The notes: generated by a model from the sequence alone, not told the origin. Shown: positions 27,401 to 34,022, counted from the first letter of the stretch. The stretch: 64,000 bases of DNA from Colias croceus (GCF_905220415.1 NC_059538.1:7564001-7628000); one strand, 5' to 3'. Numbers and translations: made by a program.

Positions 27401-30400
27401 CAATATAAAACTCATTTTACGACTGACCGGTTGGCTTGGTTGGTAGTGGCCCTGCCTTACAGACCAGAGGTCGTGGGTTCGATTCCCACTCGGGGCAAAT
27501 ATTTATGAACATAGATGTTTGCTCTGTGTCTGGGTGTTAATTATCTATATAAGTATTTATTTAAAATTGTATATGTATGTTTATCAGCCATCTGGTTTCC
27601 ATAACACAAGCGAAAGCTTAGTATGGGATCAGATCGTGCCGTGTGTGAAAATTGTCCTGAAATATTTATTTATTTATTTTATTTATTTACTGCCAAATTT
27701 TTATTTTACGCAACTGTGAGCCTTAAATTACGTAAAGATAAGGTATAAAGTTAAGAAGTTGTAACTTAAATAAAGAGGATTTTTATTTAAATGTATTTTC
27801 CAGGTACATGTTTATCGCGAGCTCACGTGCTTTCGGCTTCTGGCTGGACTTGGTGTGCGTCATTTACATTGCTGTGGTCACCCTAAGCTTCTTAGTTTTC
27901 GGAAATGGTAATTACATTTACTCTAAATTCAATATCCAAATAAAAAAGGATAAACAGATAATTAGGTATATTAATCTGATATATAATATTTAATATCAAA
28001 TGATAAATAATAAATGTAAACATGTATTTTTAGAGGAATACGGAGGCAACGTGGGTCTGGCTATCACTCAGGCGATGGGTCTCACCGGCATGTTCCAGTG
28101 GGGCATGCGGCAGTCCACCGAACTGGAGAACCAGATGACGAGCGTTGAAAGGTATACATATTATTTATAAGCATATATTATATCACAATTTATTTGAATA
28201 CTTTCTTCCATTCTTTCTTCGACCGTGTTTTTAAAGTATACACATACAAAACAATGAATATTAGGAATTTTGTTTACAAATATGATCAAACGATACTATA
28301 AGAAATGTTTATTACATCAAACTAGAAAGGTAAGTATGTATATCTACCAAAACAAAAGATTTACCTCACTAAGAGGCTTGGCGACGTCGCTCCTACATAT
28401 GTCCGTACGCTATATACATATTGGCGACATACGTCGTCCTTCGATACGTCGGTGAGCAACATTGCCATACCCTCTGTAATAATAATAATAATAAGCTTTA
28501 TTTATTCCACCTTACAATTAATAAATACATATACATATGACATTTTTAGTTTTTTATCTATTCCTTGTTAGGTGGCTCCATATGGGTAAAAGCCTCCTCC
28601 ATCTTGTACCAACACCCTCTGTACAGTGATCTTACTGTTTACAATCTTCGTCAGAATACAAGAGTACTCCTCCATCGAGCCAGAACCTCCGCTCGAGTCT
28701 CCCCCGAACAAGAAGCCGCCGCCATCTTGGCCGTCTGCCGGGCGCGTGCAGTTCCGCCGCGTGCGCCTGTACTACGCGCCCGGCGAGCCGCCCGTACTGC
28801 GCGACCTGACGCTGGAGGTGCAGCCGCGGGAGAAGGTCGGGATCGTGGGGAGAACGGGCGCGGGGAAGTCGTCGCTGATTAACGCGCTGTTTAGGTATGT
28901 GTGTTTTTTATTTAGAGGATAATTTGTATCTACTACATAGTATAAAACAAAGTCGCTTTCTCTGTCCCTATCTCCCTATATCCCTATGTCCCTTTGTATG
29001 CTTAAATCCTTAAAACTACGCAACGGATTTTGATGCGGTTTTTTTTAATACATAGAGTGATTCAAGAGGAAGGTTTTAGTATATAATTGATTAGGTTTTA
29101 GACAAAGCGGGCGAAGCCGCGGGCGGTAAGCTAGTAATAGATAAATTTAATATGGGGTATAATAGGAACAATAACTATAAGTTACCTTAAAATCAGTTCA
29201 TGTATATTACTATTTATTCAAGATACAAGATTTTTTGAAGTGAAACTTCTTTAGGTGCGTTGACAAAAAATTTCAAGTTCGCGTCGTGGCAATACGGTTA
29301 CGTCATGGAGTAAGGCGACGATTTTGGTATCTTTGAATCTTGCCAAAGAAGTTTCACTTCTGCCACGTGTGCTCATCACACACACGCTCTTTTTTTAATT
29401 TTAGATTTTTATTTTTTAATAGACTATCATTAAATTGCCAAAATCGAAAACATTAACAAGTAACTTTATTAAATAACCAATAACACACGCTAAAAATTAT
29501 AAAACTACGTATTATTAACTAATCTTGAAATCTATTCATCATCCATTCAGACTGGCAACAATCGAAGGGGAGATCATAATAGACGGTCGGGAAACCTCCG
29601 AGCTGGGGCTGCACGAACTGCGCAGTCAGATCTCGATCATCCCGCAGGAGCCCGTGCTGTTCTCGGGCACTATGAGACATAACCTCGACCCCTTCGATGA
29701 GTACCCGGATCAAGTGCTGTGGAGGGCGTTGGAAGAGGTCAGTAGTATTGTAGTAAACAAACTGTCCAAAATTAAGTCGAGGTGGTTATTTCACAGAATG
29801 TATTCACACTTAGTCTATTTTTCATATCAAAATTGGGCTTTGTTAAATTCTTTTCATTAGTTTATTGATGCACGCCCGGTTTGCTAGTGGACTATAAATG
29901 TATCTTGTAACTTCTCTTCTACAAAGTTTCTCATGCACACGTTTCGAAGAAATACGTGTTCGTTTTCTATTATTTACCCATAGAGCTTGCCCGTACAGGT
30001 GGAACTAAAAGAAGCGGTAATGGAACTGCCAGCGGGTCTGAACTCGCGCATGTCGGAGGGCGGCGGCAACTTCTCGGTGGGCCAGCGGCAGCTCGTGTGC
30101 CTCGCGCGCGCCATCGTGCGCCGCAACCGCCTGCTCGTGCTCGACGAGGCCACCGCCAACGTCGACCCGCAGTTTGTATTCCAATACATACATGCATGGA
30201 ACAAGATATAGCATATATGACATTGAGCTATTATTACTACGTATGGAGGAGACACCACGAAGAAAATCTGTGCGCAAGCGCGGCGGCGGCGCGGGGCGGC
30301 TAGTGAGTCAAATGACGTAAAATGGCGCCCGCCAAAAATTTTGCTCGAACCAAGTTTTAACAATGATAATATTGTCTAATTAATTACTGATTAAAAGTTA

Positions 30401-32411
30401 TTTCTTTGCACTTTGCCGCATTACTTGAATTATAAGTGCAATATCGCAACACACTCGAGGGCATATTTGATGAGTTTCTTGGTTTTTTGCTTTTAAACAA
30501 ACAAAACATGAATGCGACCATGGCACTAAAGCGACTGAGTACAGTTAAGCCATATGGCTTATGTTGAGCGGAACATATGTGATGTAGATTGAGCGCACAC
30601 GCACACACACATAACATCCACATACTCTTATAAAAAAGGATACAAGACACGCACACAACTTACGAGTTCCAAAAGAACACACTCACTGCCACGCTTACTA
30701 GTTCACATTTCACGATACAGATACGCACGTCATCTTCGTAATGGGGAATATTCATGTTTTTCTTTTATGTCTTAAATTAATAGTTTACTATTTTATAACG
30801 TAGAAAAAAATATTAATGGGCTTCAAAATACTCTAGATATTTTTAAAAATGAAATTTAAAACTTTTAAAAAATGTAAGCAGTTCAAACGCCGCCATTGTG
30901 CGCGCGCTTTGCGTGACGTCACATGACACGTCCAGTGGGTGTTTACCTTGTGTTTACTATGGAGTATGGAGTGATGATTCATACAATGTCGTGTCAAATG
31001 ACGTCACATTTCGTTCGACCAGTGGTGGCGCGTTCTGGCAGTTTGAATTTCGCTCACTTATTTTGCACTTTTTGAATATTATTTTAGGGGTTTAAATAAA
31101 AAGTAAATAAAAAAAAATCCTTTTCATTATAATATTACGATAATAAGTATTCGAGAAAAAAATATTTTAGGCCATTTAAAATTTTATGCATATTCCCTAT
31201 TGTACACGCTCTTACATGTGCTATCTATATTATATTATCTATTTAAAGATTAGAACAACAATACTATAATATCTCACTATAACTATTTCAATAAGCTAAA
31301 AAATATTATGCGTTAAAATATAATACGTTATTTTTGTTCATACATTTTTTTTATATTTTAGAACGGACGCACTTATTCAGACGACAATCCGCAACAAATT
31401 CGCCGACTGCACCGTGCTCACGATCGCGCATCGACTACACACTGTCATGGATTCGGATAAAGTAATTAATTTACCTGTTTCACTTGTATTGATTATTATT
31501 TTTAGGAGTGTTCATATTTAGATAAGGGATATAATTTTTTATACTAGTTATGGCATTAAGTGAATTAGATTCTTTTGGGTCAGTTGGGTTTTAATTTGAT
31601 TTTGAAAGATTTTTTGCACGATATTAAAAACGTTGAAATTAAACGTACTTACACATCCGATATAAACAATTATTTGAGTAATATCTAATTTCTAAATTAG
31701 AAATAACTTAATTTCCTAAATATGATATTGATATTAAGATACAATCTACATACATATTTTTCTTTCCGCGCAAAATCAGATTTTATATGCAGAAATATTC
31801 TGGCCTGGATTAATAAAATCTAAGTATATATTTTTTTTTAATTATTCTTATTAATAAATCTCTCTATTTCTCCTAGGTGCTTGTAATGGACGCGGGTCAG
31901 ATGGTGGAATTCGACCACCCGCATATACTCCTGCAGAAGCCAGACGGTGTGTTGCGCGGAATGGTGGAGCAGACCGGACGATCTATGGCCGAGATATTGG
32001 CTAAGGTCGCCTCGCAGGTATGTATTTAACCAAATAGATTTATCTATTTATATTGTGTTTAAACAGAATATATTTATCAGTGTTACAATTAGTATGCCTA
32101 GCCTGTTTGTTAAGCGGCGCCATTAAACCAACGGCCCGTATATTGGGCAAAAGACGCAGCTGTTTGTAAAATATGACCTATAATGACAATTTTTTAAAGT
32201 AATGAGATTTCTGGGATTCGATTTTTTTATAAATTATTTTGATGTTTCACCGTTTCCATGTATAACACATCAAATATTTTTCGTTATTAATATAAAATCG
32301 CCAACGTTTTCTTTACTTTTCTTAATAATAATTTTACTCTTATCTTAATTATTTTTAAATTTTCAGGCGTATAACAAGAAATACCCACAAGCAACAGAGG
32401 CAACGGAGTGA
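6208..32411 (+). CDS. ABCC4-like: ABCC4/MRP4-like multidrug resistance-associated protein, 23 exons, N-terminus missing
   Basis: Exons: 6208-6415, 9842-10064, 12785-12941, 17199-17401, 17754-18011, 18703-18871, 19456-19598, 20305-20457, 21634-21827, 22362-22562, 24352-24560, 25258-25418, 26053-26279, 26653-26803, 27251-27377, 27804-27907, 28034-28151, 28655-28894, 29551-29737, 29999-30171, 31362-31461, 31877-32017, 32367-32411. They sum to 3,892 bases: one base closing a codon, 1,296 codons and a stop, with matching phases at every junction. The order is TMD1, NBD1, TMD2, NBD2, the short-MRP plan without a TMD0. Members of this family are plasma-membrane ATP-driven exporters of organic anions, conjugates and xenobiotics; the substrate here cannot be read from sequence. 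NBD1 has Asp-Asp after Walker B and NBD2 has Asp-Glu, the usual ABCC asymmetry. The first coding exon(s) were not found in 1-6207. Nearest relatives by memory are insect l(2)03659-type MRPs and ABCC4; the exact orthologue is uncertain. Confidence 0.96.
6423..6650 (+). mobile_element. Helitron-like element directly after an exon
   Basis: ATCCATACTTATGTTGTAAA at the start and TTCGCGGGCGGAATACTAGA at the end, a diverged member of the group at 7459 and 15221. It starts within 10 bases of the donor of exon 6208-6415. It inflates the open frame that runs on from the exon. Confidence 0.55.
7459..7644 (+). mobile_element. Helitron-like element, subfamily with GTCTGTCTGTC
   Basis: TCCATTCTTATATTATAAAT ... 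GCCGGGGCGGACTACTAGT. It matches 15221-15410 in inverse orientation (AATTTGCATGAAATTTGGTA is shared). Confidence 0.7.
7781..8620. mobile_element. Harbinger-like MITE (outer element of a nest)
   Basis: The ends are inverted: GGCTGGTTGCAGAGCTTGAC at 7781 and GGCCGGTTTCAGAGCTTGAC on the opposite strand at 8620, continuing to GTGCGTAC. TAA flanks both sides. GGCCGGT..CA ends with a TWA target are typical of PIF/Harbinger. It is interrupted by the element 7900-8535. Confidence 0.6.
7900..8535. mobile_element. Inner TIR element nested in the Harbinger-like MITE
   Basis: Inverted ends of about 37 bases: CTATAGTCCTTTTCACGTAG at 7900 and CTATAGTCCTTTCCACCTAA on the other strand at 8535, both continuing GATGATT(C/T)CTGTGACAC. 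No transposase is seen; the superfamily is not identified. Confidence 0.65.
8654..8852 (+). mobile_element. Helitron-like element, complete
   Basis: It starts CTATACTAGTATTATAAAGA and ends GGCGAAAAGCTAGT; it inserts in AT-rich intron sequence just after the Harbinger-like nest. Confidence 0.7.
9842..10064 (+). CDS. ABCC4-like: ABCC4-like exon: TMD1, coupling helix and TM helices
   Basis: It starts in phase 0 after TTTCTACAG and ends in phase 1 at G|GTAAGG. It encodes SLRLSKTALGETTIGQVVNL, then LLSNDVNRFD and two hydrophobic helices ending AFIPLQG. The GQ.VNLLSNDVNRFD block is a strong ABCC hallmark. Confidence 0.97.
10065..12784. other. ABCC4-like intron, mostly unique AT-rich sequence
   Basis: Apart from the inverted repeat at 12037-12079 nothing is recognised; no coding frame of interest on either strand. 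The same holds for 8853-9841. Confidence 0.5.
12037..12079. repeat. 14-bp inverted repeat
   Basis: GACCAAGAAGCTTA (12037-12050) and TAAGCTTCTTGGTC (12066-12079), loop 15 bases, in the intron before exon 12785. Confidence 0.7.
12785..12941 (+). CDS. ABCC4-like: ABCC4-like exon: TMD1 intracellular loop 2
   Basis: The acceptor is TTTCTTTTCAG, incoming phase 1; the donor is AA|GTAAGT, phase 2. It encodes RTDERVRLMNEILSGIQVIK followed by MYTWEKPFADLVAKARK, the ABCC motif R..MNE.L.GI..IK.Y.WE.PF. Confidence 0.97.
13286..13445. mobile_element. Possible short TIR element with CAGGGGCGTAGC end
   Basis: CAGGGGCGTAGCTACCGCC at 13286 and an inverted GCGTAGCGTGCCTTGGCGGG near 13440; TACGGGGCCCCG occurs twice inside. 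The ends match only partly. Confidence 0.35.
14562..15145 (+). mobile_element. Lepidopteran repeat with GGGTTCCGTAG head, probably a LINE 3' region
   Basis: It starts GGGTTCCGTAGCCAAAATGG and ends CGACTCGCACTTGGCCGGTT, with a (GTCCGTCT)n run at 14617-14646. From memory this tail belongs to a very common lepidopteran non-LTR repeat (Zenon/CR1-like); not certain. Confidence 0.5.
15221..15410 (-). mobile_element. Helitron-like element, inverse copy of 7459-7644
   Basis: It reads ACTAGCGGTCCGCCCCGGCT on the + strand, then the complement of the same body, and ends in TTATAATATTAGTATGG. Confidence 0.75.
16738..16880 (+). mobile_element. MITE with GAAGTGAAACTTCTTT ends, copy 1
   Basis: AGTGAAACTTCTTT and its complement AAAGAAGTTTCACT bracket a core with AAAGATACCAAAATCGTCGC. 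A GTGCCGAGTACACGTGTG block lies outside the left inverted repeat and is shared by the other two copies. Confidence 0.7.
16904..16944. repeat. Perfect 18-bp hairpin, 5-base loop
   Basis: CTTAGAGCATTAAACCAA (16904-16921) and its exact complement (16927-16944) around TAATG. Short GTGGCGAA repeats sit on both sides, suggesting a local template-switch event rather than a transposon. Confidence 0.85.
17199..17401 (+). CDS. ABCC4-like: ABCC4-like exon: last helices of TMD1
   Basis: The acceptor is TTCTTTGCAG (phase 2 in); the donor is G|GTTAGT (phase 1). It encodes KQEIKQIRATSYIRGV, a hydrophobic helix (MFTTRICLFFSILAFVL), then ISAKQVFVVTSFYNILRQ and TMTVFFPQ. This matches the end of TMD1 in ABCC4. 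Confidence 0.96.
17754..18011 (+). CDS. ABCC4-like: ABCC4-like exon: TMD1-NBD1 linker with charged insertion
   Basis: The acceptor is GTCTACCAG (phase 1 in); the donor is G|GTGAGT (phase 1). The first 20 or so residues (AQVAEATISIKRLQNFML) are the conserved linker. The rest is a hydrophilic, Lys/Glu/Ser/Pro-rich segment of about 60 residues with no fold visible. Likely a disordered, possibly regulatory linker; this is inference. Confidence 0.92.
18340..18500 (-). mobile_element. Helitron-like element, diverged
   Basis: GCTGCCCGTGGCTTCGTCCG on the + strand marks the GC-rich end; GATTCAGTACTTTAGGCAGA is the usual inner segment. The far end is not clear. Confidence 0.45.
18607..18682 (+). repeat. 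14-bp pyrimidine-rich minisatellite before an acceptor site
   Basis: About five copies of CTCCTTCCCTCAAC, ending some 20 bases before exon 18703. It forms most of the pyrimidine tract of that intron. Confidence 0.85.
18703..18871 (+). CDS. ABCC4-like: ABCC4-like exon: linker end and first beta strands of NBD1
   Basis: The acceptor is TTTTTCTTCCTAG (phase 1 in), directly preceded by a 14-bp pyrimidine-rich tandem repeat; the donor is AA|GTAAGT (phase 2). Acidic residues (SGEEDNEELATRVEED) lead into VRLKHATAKW, the A-loop strand, then LTDMSLTIKPGK before Walker A. Confidence 0.94.
19190..19325. mobile_element. Short TIR MITE
   Basis: TAAAGCTATTGCATGCTATG at one end and, on the other strand, TAAGCTATTGCATAGCTTCT at the other; the core has a GGCGGAGGTGTGGCTTGAAG stretch on the - strand. 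No target duplication was fixed. Confidence 0.55.
19456..19598 (+). CDS. ABCC4-like: ABCC4-like exon: NBD1 Walker A and Q-loop
   Basis: It encodes LIAVIGPVGAGKSSLLHVLL, containing Walker A (GPVGAGKSS), and then SYASQEPWLFAG, the Q-loop region with its glutamine. Phase 2 in, phase 1 out at G|GTAATT. All ATP-contacting residues of Walker A are intact. Confidence 0.97.
20112..20292 (-). mobile_element. Helitron-like element abutting an ABCC4-like acceptor site
   Basis: ACTAGCTTACCGCCCGCTGC at its GC-rich end, TACTATGTAGT at the other, about a dozen bases before exon 20305. The inverse copy is 28932-29135 (shared AAATCCGTTGCGTAGTTTTA). Confidence 0.75.
20305..20457 (+). CDS. ABCC4-like: ABCC4-like exon: NBD1 helical subdomain up to signature
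   Basis: It encodes GSVRQNILFGQPMDRPRYN through TVVGERGVSLSGG. The ABC signature LSGGQ is split by the following intron (phase 1). The acceptor TTGTCCACAG lies about a dozen bases after the end of a reverse-oriented Helitron-like repeat. Confidence 0.96.
21421..21600 (-). mobile_element. Retroposon tail (SINE or LINE), - orientation
   Basis: A poly-T run at 21421 marks a poly-A tail on the - strand. The body, GTCGGTAAGAATCCGACATA and GCCCACGGCTCCTTCCCCGG on the - strand, is a type I recognise as widespread in Lepidoptera. It sits just before exon 21634. Confidence 0.45.
21634..21827 (+). CDS. ABCC4-like: ABCC4-like exon: NBD1 signature, Walker B, H-loop
   Basis: It encodes GQRARISLARAVYKRA, Walker B IYLLDDPLSAVDAHVG and the H-loop LVTHQLQFLKDVDQ. 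The residue after the Walker B Asp is Asp rather than Glu, as is usual in ABCC NBD1, so this site is expected to hydrolyse ATP poorly. The donor is CAG|GTGCGT, phase 0. Confidence 0.97.
22362..22562 (+). CDS. ABCC4-like: ABCC4-like exon: end of NBD1 and linker to TMD2
   Basis: Exactly 67 codons, phase 0 at both ends (TTTATTCAG ... TCC|GTGAGT). It encodes IIILKNGAIAAAGDFETLSA, the last NBD1 strands, followed by an acidic linker (LLARDEQEDEKPVAEEKSNM) and FRKRQMSIHS. Confidence 0.95.
22602..22780 (-). mobile_element. Helitron-like element, second copy of the 1450 subfamily
   Basis: ACTAGCTTACCGCCCGCGGC on the + strand, followed by the same CTATCTCTCAAGTTGGATCG and GAGTCCATTGAGGACAAACA segments as in 1450-1633. 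Confidence 0.7.
22781..22866. repeat. Short dispersed repeat with GACACAATAG hairpin, copy 1
   Basis: GACACAATAG-GTTTT-CTATTGTGTC (perfect 10-bp stem) within AGCGGCCCGATCGG ... GATTCCGGGG. A second copy is at 26370. Confidence 0.6.
22870..24351. other. ABCC4-like intron, strongly AT-rich
   Basis: No repeats recognised. A 94-codon frame at 23724-24008 has Ile/Tyr/Leu/Asn composition expected from AT-rich DNA. Confidence 0.5.
24352..24560 (+). CDS. ABCC4-like: ABCC4-like exon: linker and first helix of TMD2
   Basis: The acceptor is CATTCATAG; phase 0 in, phase 2 out (TG|GTAATT). It encodes EEAEMRSAGAVSSAVYGAYL, then the helix VTLMALVAVLAQLLG and SGSDWWTSYW. The G.V....Y..Y and SD.W...W motifs are typical of TMD2 entry in ABCC4. 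A second copy of this exon lies 40 bases downstream. Confidence 0.96.
24596..24761 (+). pseudogene. Second copy of the TMD2-entry exon; possible alternative exon at 24655-24761
   Basis: This stretch aligns to exon 24352-24560 from its Gly-Arg-Glu segment to the splice donor. Relative to the real exon, 42 bases are reduced to 13 between the Ser of MRSA and the Ala-Ser-Gly segment, which breaks the full-length frame and creates a TAG. After the gap the copy reads ASGQPLLVTLMALVAVLAQ and LLGSGSDWWTSYW, with about 15 synonymous changes and only His-to-Gln changing an amino acid. A CAG at 24652-24654 would open a 107-base exon in phase 0 that ends in phase 2 at TG|GTATAG, exactly the phases of the real exon. 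It is either a decaying duplicate or a live alternative exon with a shorter start. Confidence 0.7.
24805..24852 (+). pseudogene. Third, short remnant of the same exon's start
   Basis: ACTTGACGGCGACCGCGCTA and the following GCAGAGATG resemble the start of exon 24352-24560 (ACTTGACAGCAACAGCGCC ... GCAGAAATG). Only about 50 bases align, with changes. It suggests the exon was duplicated more than once in tandem. Confidence 0.4.
25035..25210 (+). mobile_element. Helitron-like element (Lep1 type)
   Basis: It starts CTATACTAATATTATAAAGC and ends GAGCAGCTAGT after a GC-rich hairpin-capable stretch. The CT...AGT ends and this 5' sequence fit the non-autonomous Lep1 Helitron-like family described in Lepidoptera (name from memory). 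Confidence 0.75.
25258..25418 (+). CDS. ABCC4-like: ABCC4-like exon: TMD2 extracellular loop
   Basis: The acceptor is TTGTTTTACCAG (phase 2 in); the donor is ACA A|GTAAGT (phase 1). It encodes a hydrophilic loop with NDT, NFT-type glycosylation sequons (SSNFTNAL), ending RYDCIYIYT at the next helix. The loop between the first two TMD2 helices is normally extracellular and glycosylated in ABCC4. Confidence 0.94.
26053..26279 (+). CDS. ABCC4-like: ABCC4-like exon: TMD2 helix and coupling region
   Basis: Phase 1 in (CCCGCAG), phase 0 out (CAA|GTGAGT). It encodes VVALVVISLLRSFIFFSMAM, then LHNNMFASITRAPMRFFHTN and PSGRILNRFSKDMGAVDEVL. The LH..M...I..APM.FF..NP.GRILNRFSKD block is diagnostic for ABCC TMD2. 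Confidence 0.98.
26370..26451. repeat. Short dispersed repeat with GACACAATAG hairpin, copy 2
   Basis: GACACAATAG-ATTTT-CTATTGTGTC within GAGCGGCCCAATCGG ... GATTCCGGGGGCTGAGTT. Confidence 0.6.
26653..26803 (+). CDS. ABCC4-like: ABCC4-like exon: TMD2 helix pair
   Basis: Phase 0 in (CTCCCTCAG), phase 1 out. It encodes IGLSLIGIVIVVAIVNYWLL and LPTLAIGLVFYG, ending YIASSRSIKRLEGV. The donor was set at GA|GTGAGTC because this gives V-T-R at the junction, as in the family; the GTGAGT four bases upstream would put the junction out of frame. Confidence 0.95.
27251..27377 (+). CDS. ABCC4-like: ABCC4-like exon: TMD2 intracellular loop
   Basis: It encodes RSPVFSHLNASLQGITTIRA and FGAQEALIKEFDNHQDLHSS, the conserved ABCC motif before the last helices. 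Phase 1 in (CCGTTTTCAG), phase 2 out (TG|GTAAAT). Confidence 0.97.
27420..27683 (+). mobile_element. tRNA-derived SINE, copy 2
   Basis: Same element as 2002-2270 in the opposite orientation: GACTGACCGGTTGGCTTGGT, B-box GGTTCGATTCC, a body with GTTTATCAGCCATCTGGTTT, and an ATTTATTT tail. It lies about 40 bases after the exon ending 27377. Confidence 0.85.
27804..27907 (+). CDS. ABCC4-like: ABCC4-like exon: TMD2 helix
   Basis: It encodes WYMFIASSRAFGFWLDLVCV and a hydrophobic helix (IYIAVVTLSFLVFG). The acceptor is GTATTTTCCAG (phase 2 in); the donor is AAT G|GTAATT (phase 1). The R.FG.WLD motif is conserved in ABCC proteins. Confidence 0.96.
28034..28151 (+). CDS. ABCC4-like: ABCC4-like exon: last TMD2 helix
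   Basis: It encodes NVGLAITQAMGLTGMFQWGM and RQSTELENQMTSVER, the last TMD2 helix and the conserved E.E..MTSVER segment before NBD2. Phase 1 in (ATTTTTAG), phase 2 out (AG|GTATAC). Confidence 0.96.
28655..28894 (+). CDS. ABCC4-like: ABCC4-like exon: start of NBD2 with Walker A
   Basis: The acceptor ATCTTCGTCAG is short on pyrimidines but gives the right phase (2 in). The exon encodes IQEYSSIEPEPPLESPPNKK, WPSAGRVQFRRVRLYYAPG and the Walker A segment VGIVGRTGAGKSSLINALFR. It is clearly more GC-rich than neighbouring introns. Phase 2 out at AG|GTATGT. Confidence 0.96.
28932..29135 (+). mobile_element. Helitron-like element, inverse copy of 20112-20292
   Basis: ACTACATAGTATAAAACAAA at the start and GCCGCGGGCGGTAAGCTAGT at the end; the 3' hairpin GCGGGC-GAA-GCCCGC-like stem is readable. 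Confidence 0.75.
29237..29390 (-). mobile_element. MITE with GAAGTGAAACTTCTTT ends, copy 2
   Basis: Inverse copy: GAAGTGAAACTTCTTTAGGT ... GCCAAAGAAGTTTCACTTCT, followed by CCACGTGTGCTCATCACACA, the outside block. Confidence 0.75.
29551..29737 (+). CDS. ABCC4-like: ABCC4-like exon: NBD2 Q-loop
   Basis: It encodes GEIIIDGRETSELGLHELRS and SIIPQEPVLFSGTMRHNLDP, carrying the Q-loop glutamine and the FSGT.R.NLDPF motif. Phase 2 in (CATCCATTCAG), phase 0 out (GAG|GTCAGT). Confidence 0.97.
29999..30171 (+). CDS. ABCC4-like: ABCC4-like exon: NBD2 signature and Walker B
   Basis: It encodes VELKEAVMELPAGLNSRMSE, the signature NFSVGQRQLVCLARAIVRR and Walker B LLVLDEATANVDP with the catalytic Glu present. 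The donor is CCGCA|GTTTGT, giving D-P-Q-T-D at the junction. An upstream AG at 29982-29983 would add five in-frame codons; the CAG at 29996-29998 fits the family better. Confidence 0.95.
30172..31361. other. ABCC4-like intron with two TGACGTCA palindromes
   Basis: It contains a GCGGCGGCGG run near 30280, AAAATGGCGCC near 30321, a CACACACG run near 30600, and TGACGTCA at 30914-30921 and 30999-31006. GTCAAATGACGT is repeated near 30306 and 30993, so an unrecognised repeat may be present. Confidence 0.4.
31362..31461 (+). CDS. ABCC4-like: ABCC4-like exon: NBD2 H-loop
   Basis: It encodes TDALIQTTIRNKFADCTVLT and IAHRLHTVMDSDK, with the H-loop histidine. Phase 2 in (TATATTTTAG), phase 0 out (AAA|GTAATT). 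Confidence 0.97.
31877..32017 (+). CDS. ABCC4-like: ABCC4-like exon: end of NBD2
   Basis: It encodes VLVMDAGQMVEFDHPHILLQ, then VLRGMVEQTGRSMAEILAKV. Phase 0 at both ends (TTTCTCCTAG; CAG|GTATGT). V.VMD.G...EFD.P..LL is the usual end of ABCC NBD2. Confidence 0.96.
32367..32411 (+). CDS. ABCC4-like: ABCC4-like last exon with stop codon
   Basis: After ATTTTCAG the exon reads AYNKKYPQATEATE and stops at TGA 32409-32411. A short hydrophilic tail is normal; no PDZ-binding motif is seen. Confidence 0.93.
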   Translation, partial: AYNKKYPQATEATE

Positions 32412-33550
32412 AGATCACTCGCCGTTCGTTCCTATACTTACGCGTAGTTTATTTTAGTCAATTCGGCGTTTCGCTGAACACATGTTAGTTACGAAATTAC
32501 ATACGTCCTGTATCAGGGACCAACGATCTCTGGTTGTTCTTAAGCGAGATTGTATGTTGAACATAATTTATTTTCTTTGTAGATTGCATGTCGAGAAAGC
32601 GCGTTTTTTTCTTTGTTATCATTTATTTGGCTAAATATATCCAGTGATTTATATGATACATTGAAGTGAAGAGCACGATTGGTTGATTGTTTTTATGATA
32701 GATACAAAATATGAGAAACTTTTTCAATATTTATGTGTCATATAAAAGACTGCGTACAATGAGCATTGGTATCGAACGTTAAAGGCAATTTTTACCCAGT
32801 AAACTATTTCTTAGCTCTTCTCAATTTTATTCAGTAACCGTAAATATTATTCTTTTCTTTGCATTGAAAGAAATGAACTTATGTTTTAATGCCTTGACTG
32901 CCACAATGATAGCATTCTTACAATTCTTATCTGAACTTTTGTCTTTGAAGCTTTTTCCCTCAGTTAATGCGTTTTCTCGATTTGCAATAAATTTACAAAC
33001 TACTATTAATTAAGTATAGCATGTATTTTCAAATGTGTGTCCTGTACAAGCGACAGGTTTTAGTTTTATATATTAACGTTTACTTAAATTATTATAATTG
33101 TAATTGAATTCAAATGACTGCCTACTTTCTCATAACAATCGAATACTTATTGAAATAATTTATTAAAGCTCAAATATAAGCTAGCCCAATTTTGATATAA
33201 CGCATTGTATCAGCCTTGTATTGGGTAGCTAGTACGTTTAAGTACTTAATTTTTAAGTAGTTTCTATTCAATCTGGTTTTATCGTGGATTTATTTAATTT
33301 GATGTACTTAGAATAATTATTTTCTTTTTCTTCTGAAATAATGTGAATCTTAGTTACCAACCCACTTAATATGTAAGATCAATTTTAGCTTACATTATTA
33401 TGGTGCGAATTTTTTTCTCGAATATTTTGAAAATTGAATTGTGTGATGTGTATTTCAATGTTAAATATATACAGTGCCTGCTAATTATGAATCTATTTTA
33501 ATAAGATCTTGTTTGTTGAATGTTGTAATAAAAAATACATTTGCAATTCT
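32412..33550 (+). other. Probable 3'UTR of the ABCC4-like gene
   Basis: AT-rich and without coding signal or recognised repeats. It ends at the first good AATAAA (33527-33532), followed by a T-rich stretch. The exact cleavage site is inferred. Confidence 0.5.
33527..33532 (+). terminator. Candidate polyadenylation signal of the ABCC4-like gene
   Basis: AATAAA about 1.1 kb after the stop codon, followed within 25 bases by a TG/T-rich segment (TTCTGGTTTTTATT). Confidence 0.5.
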
Positions 33551-33840
33551 GGTTTTTATTATCCAACCCTCTTCATCCTTTTTGCGGTAATTGAACGTTT
33601 AAACGTTGATGTTATCACGTTATAGTTACGCGTGCTTTTGTCTTCAAATGTACAAAACTTGTTCCGATCTATTCTGACCGCAAGCTTGATACATTTATTC
33701 CTTACCTTTTTATAGTACAACCAACATTATAAAGCGTAATGCCTCTAAAATTCATATTAATTTGTTATCATCATAAAGTAGGATTAGGCTGAGGTTTTCG
33801 ACAAATTTTGTTAGTACTTAATTAAAAATTGGGTCGTAAT

Positions 33841-34010
33841 CCTATAATATAAAAATTAGTCACAAAATGTGTCGGTAAGCGCTAACTCGAGAACGGCTGA
33901 ACCGATTTCGTTAATTATCTTTTTATAATATTTATTTAAGTACGAGGATGGTTCTTATGGAGAGAAAACGTAAACATGTGCCACGGGCGAAGCCGGGGCG
34001 GGCCGCTAGT
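33841..34010 (+). mobile_element. Helitron-like element after the ABCC4-like gene
   Basis: CCTATAATATAAAAATTAGT ... GAAGCCGGGGCGGGCCGCTAGT region at its end. Inverse relative at 60877-61047 (shared AACTCGAGAACGGCTGAACC). Confidence 0.7.
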
Positions 34011-34022
34011 TAAATATAAAAA

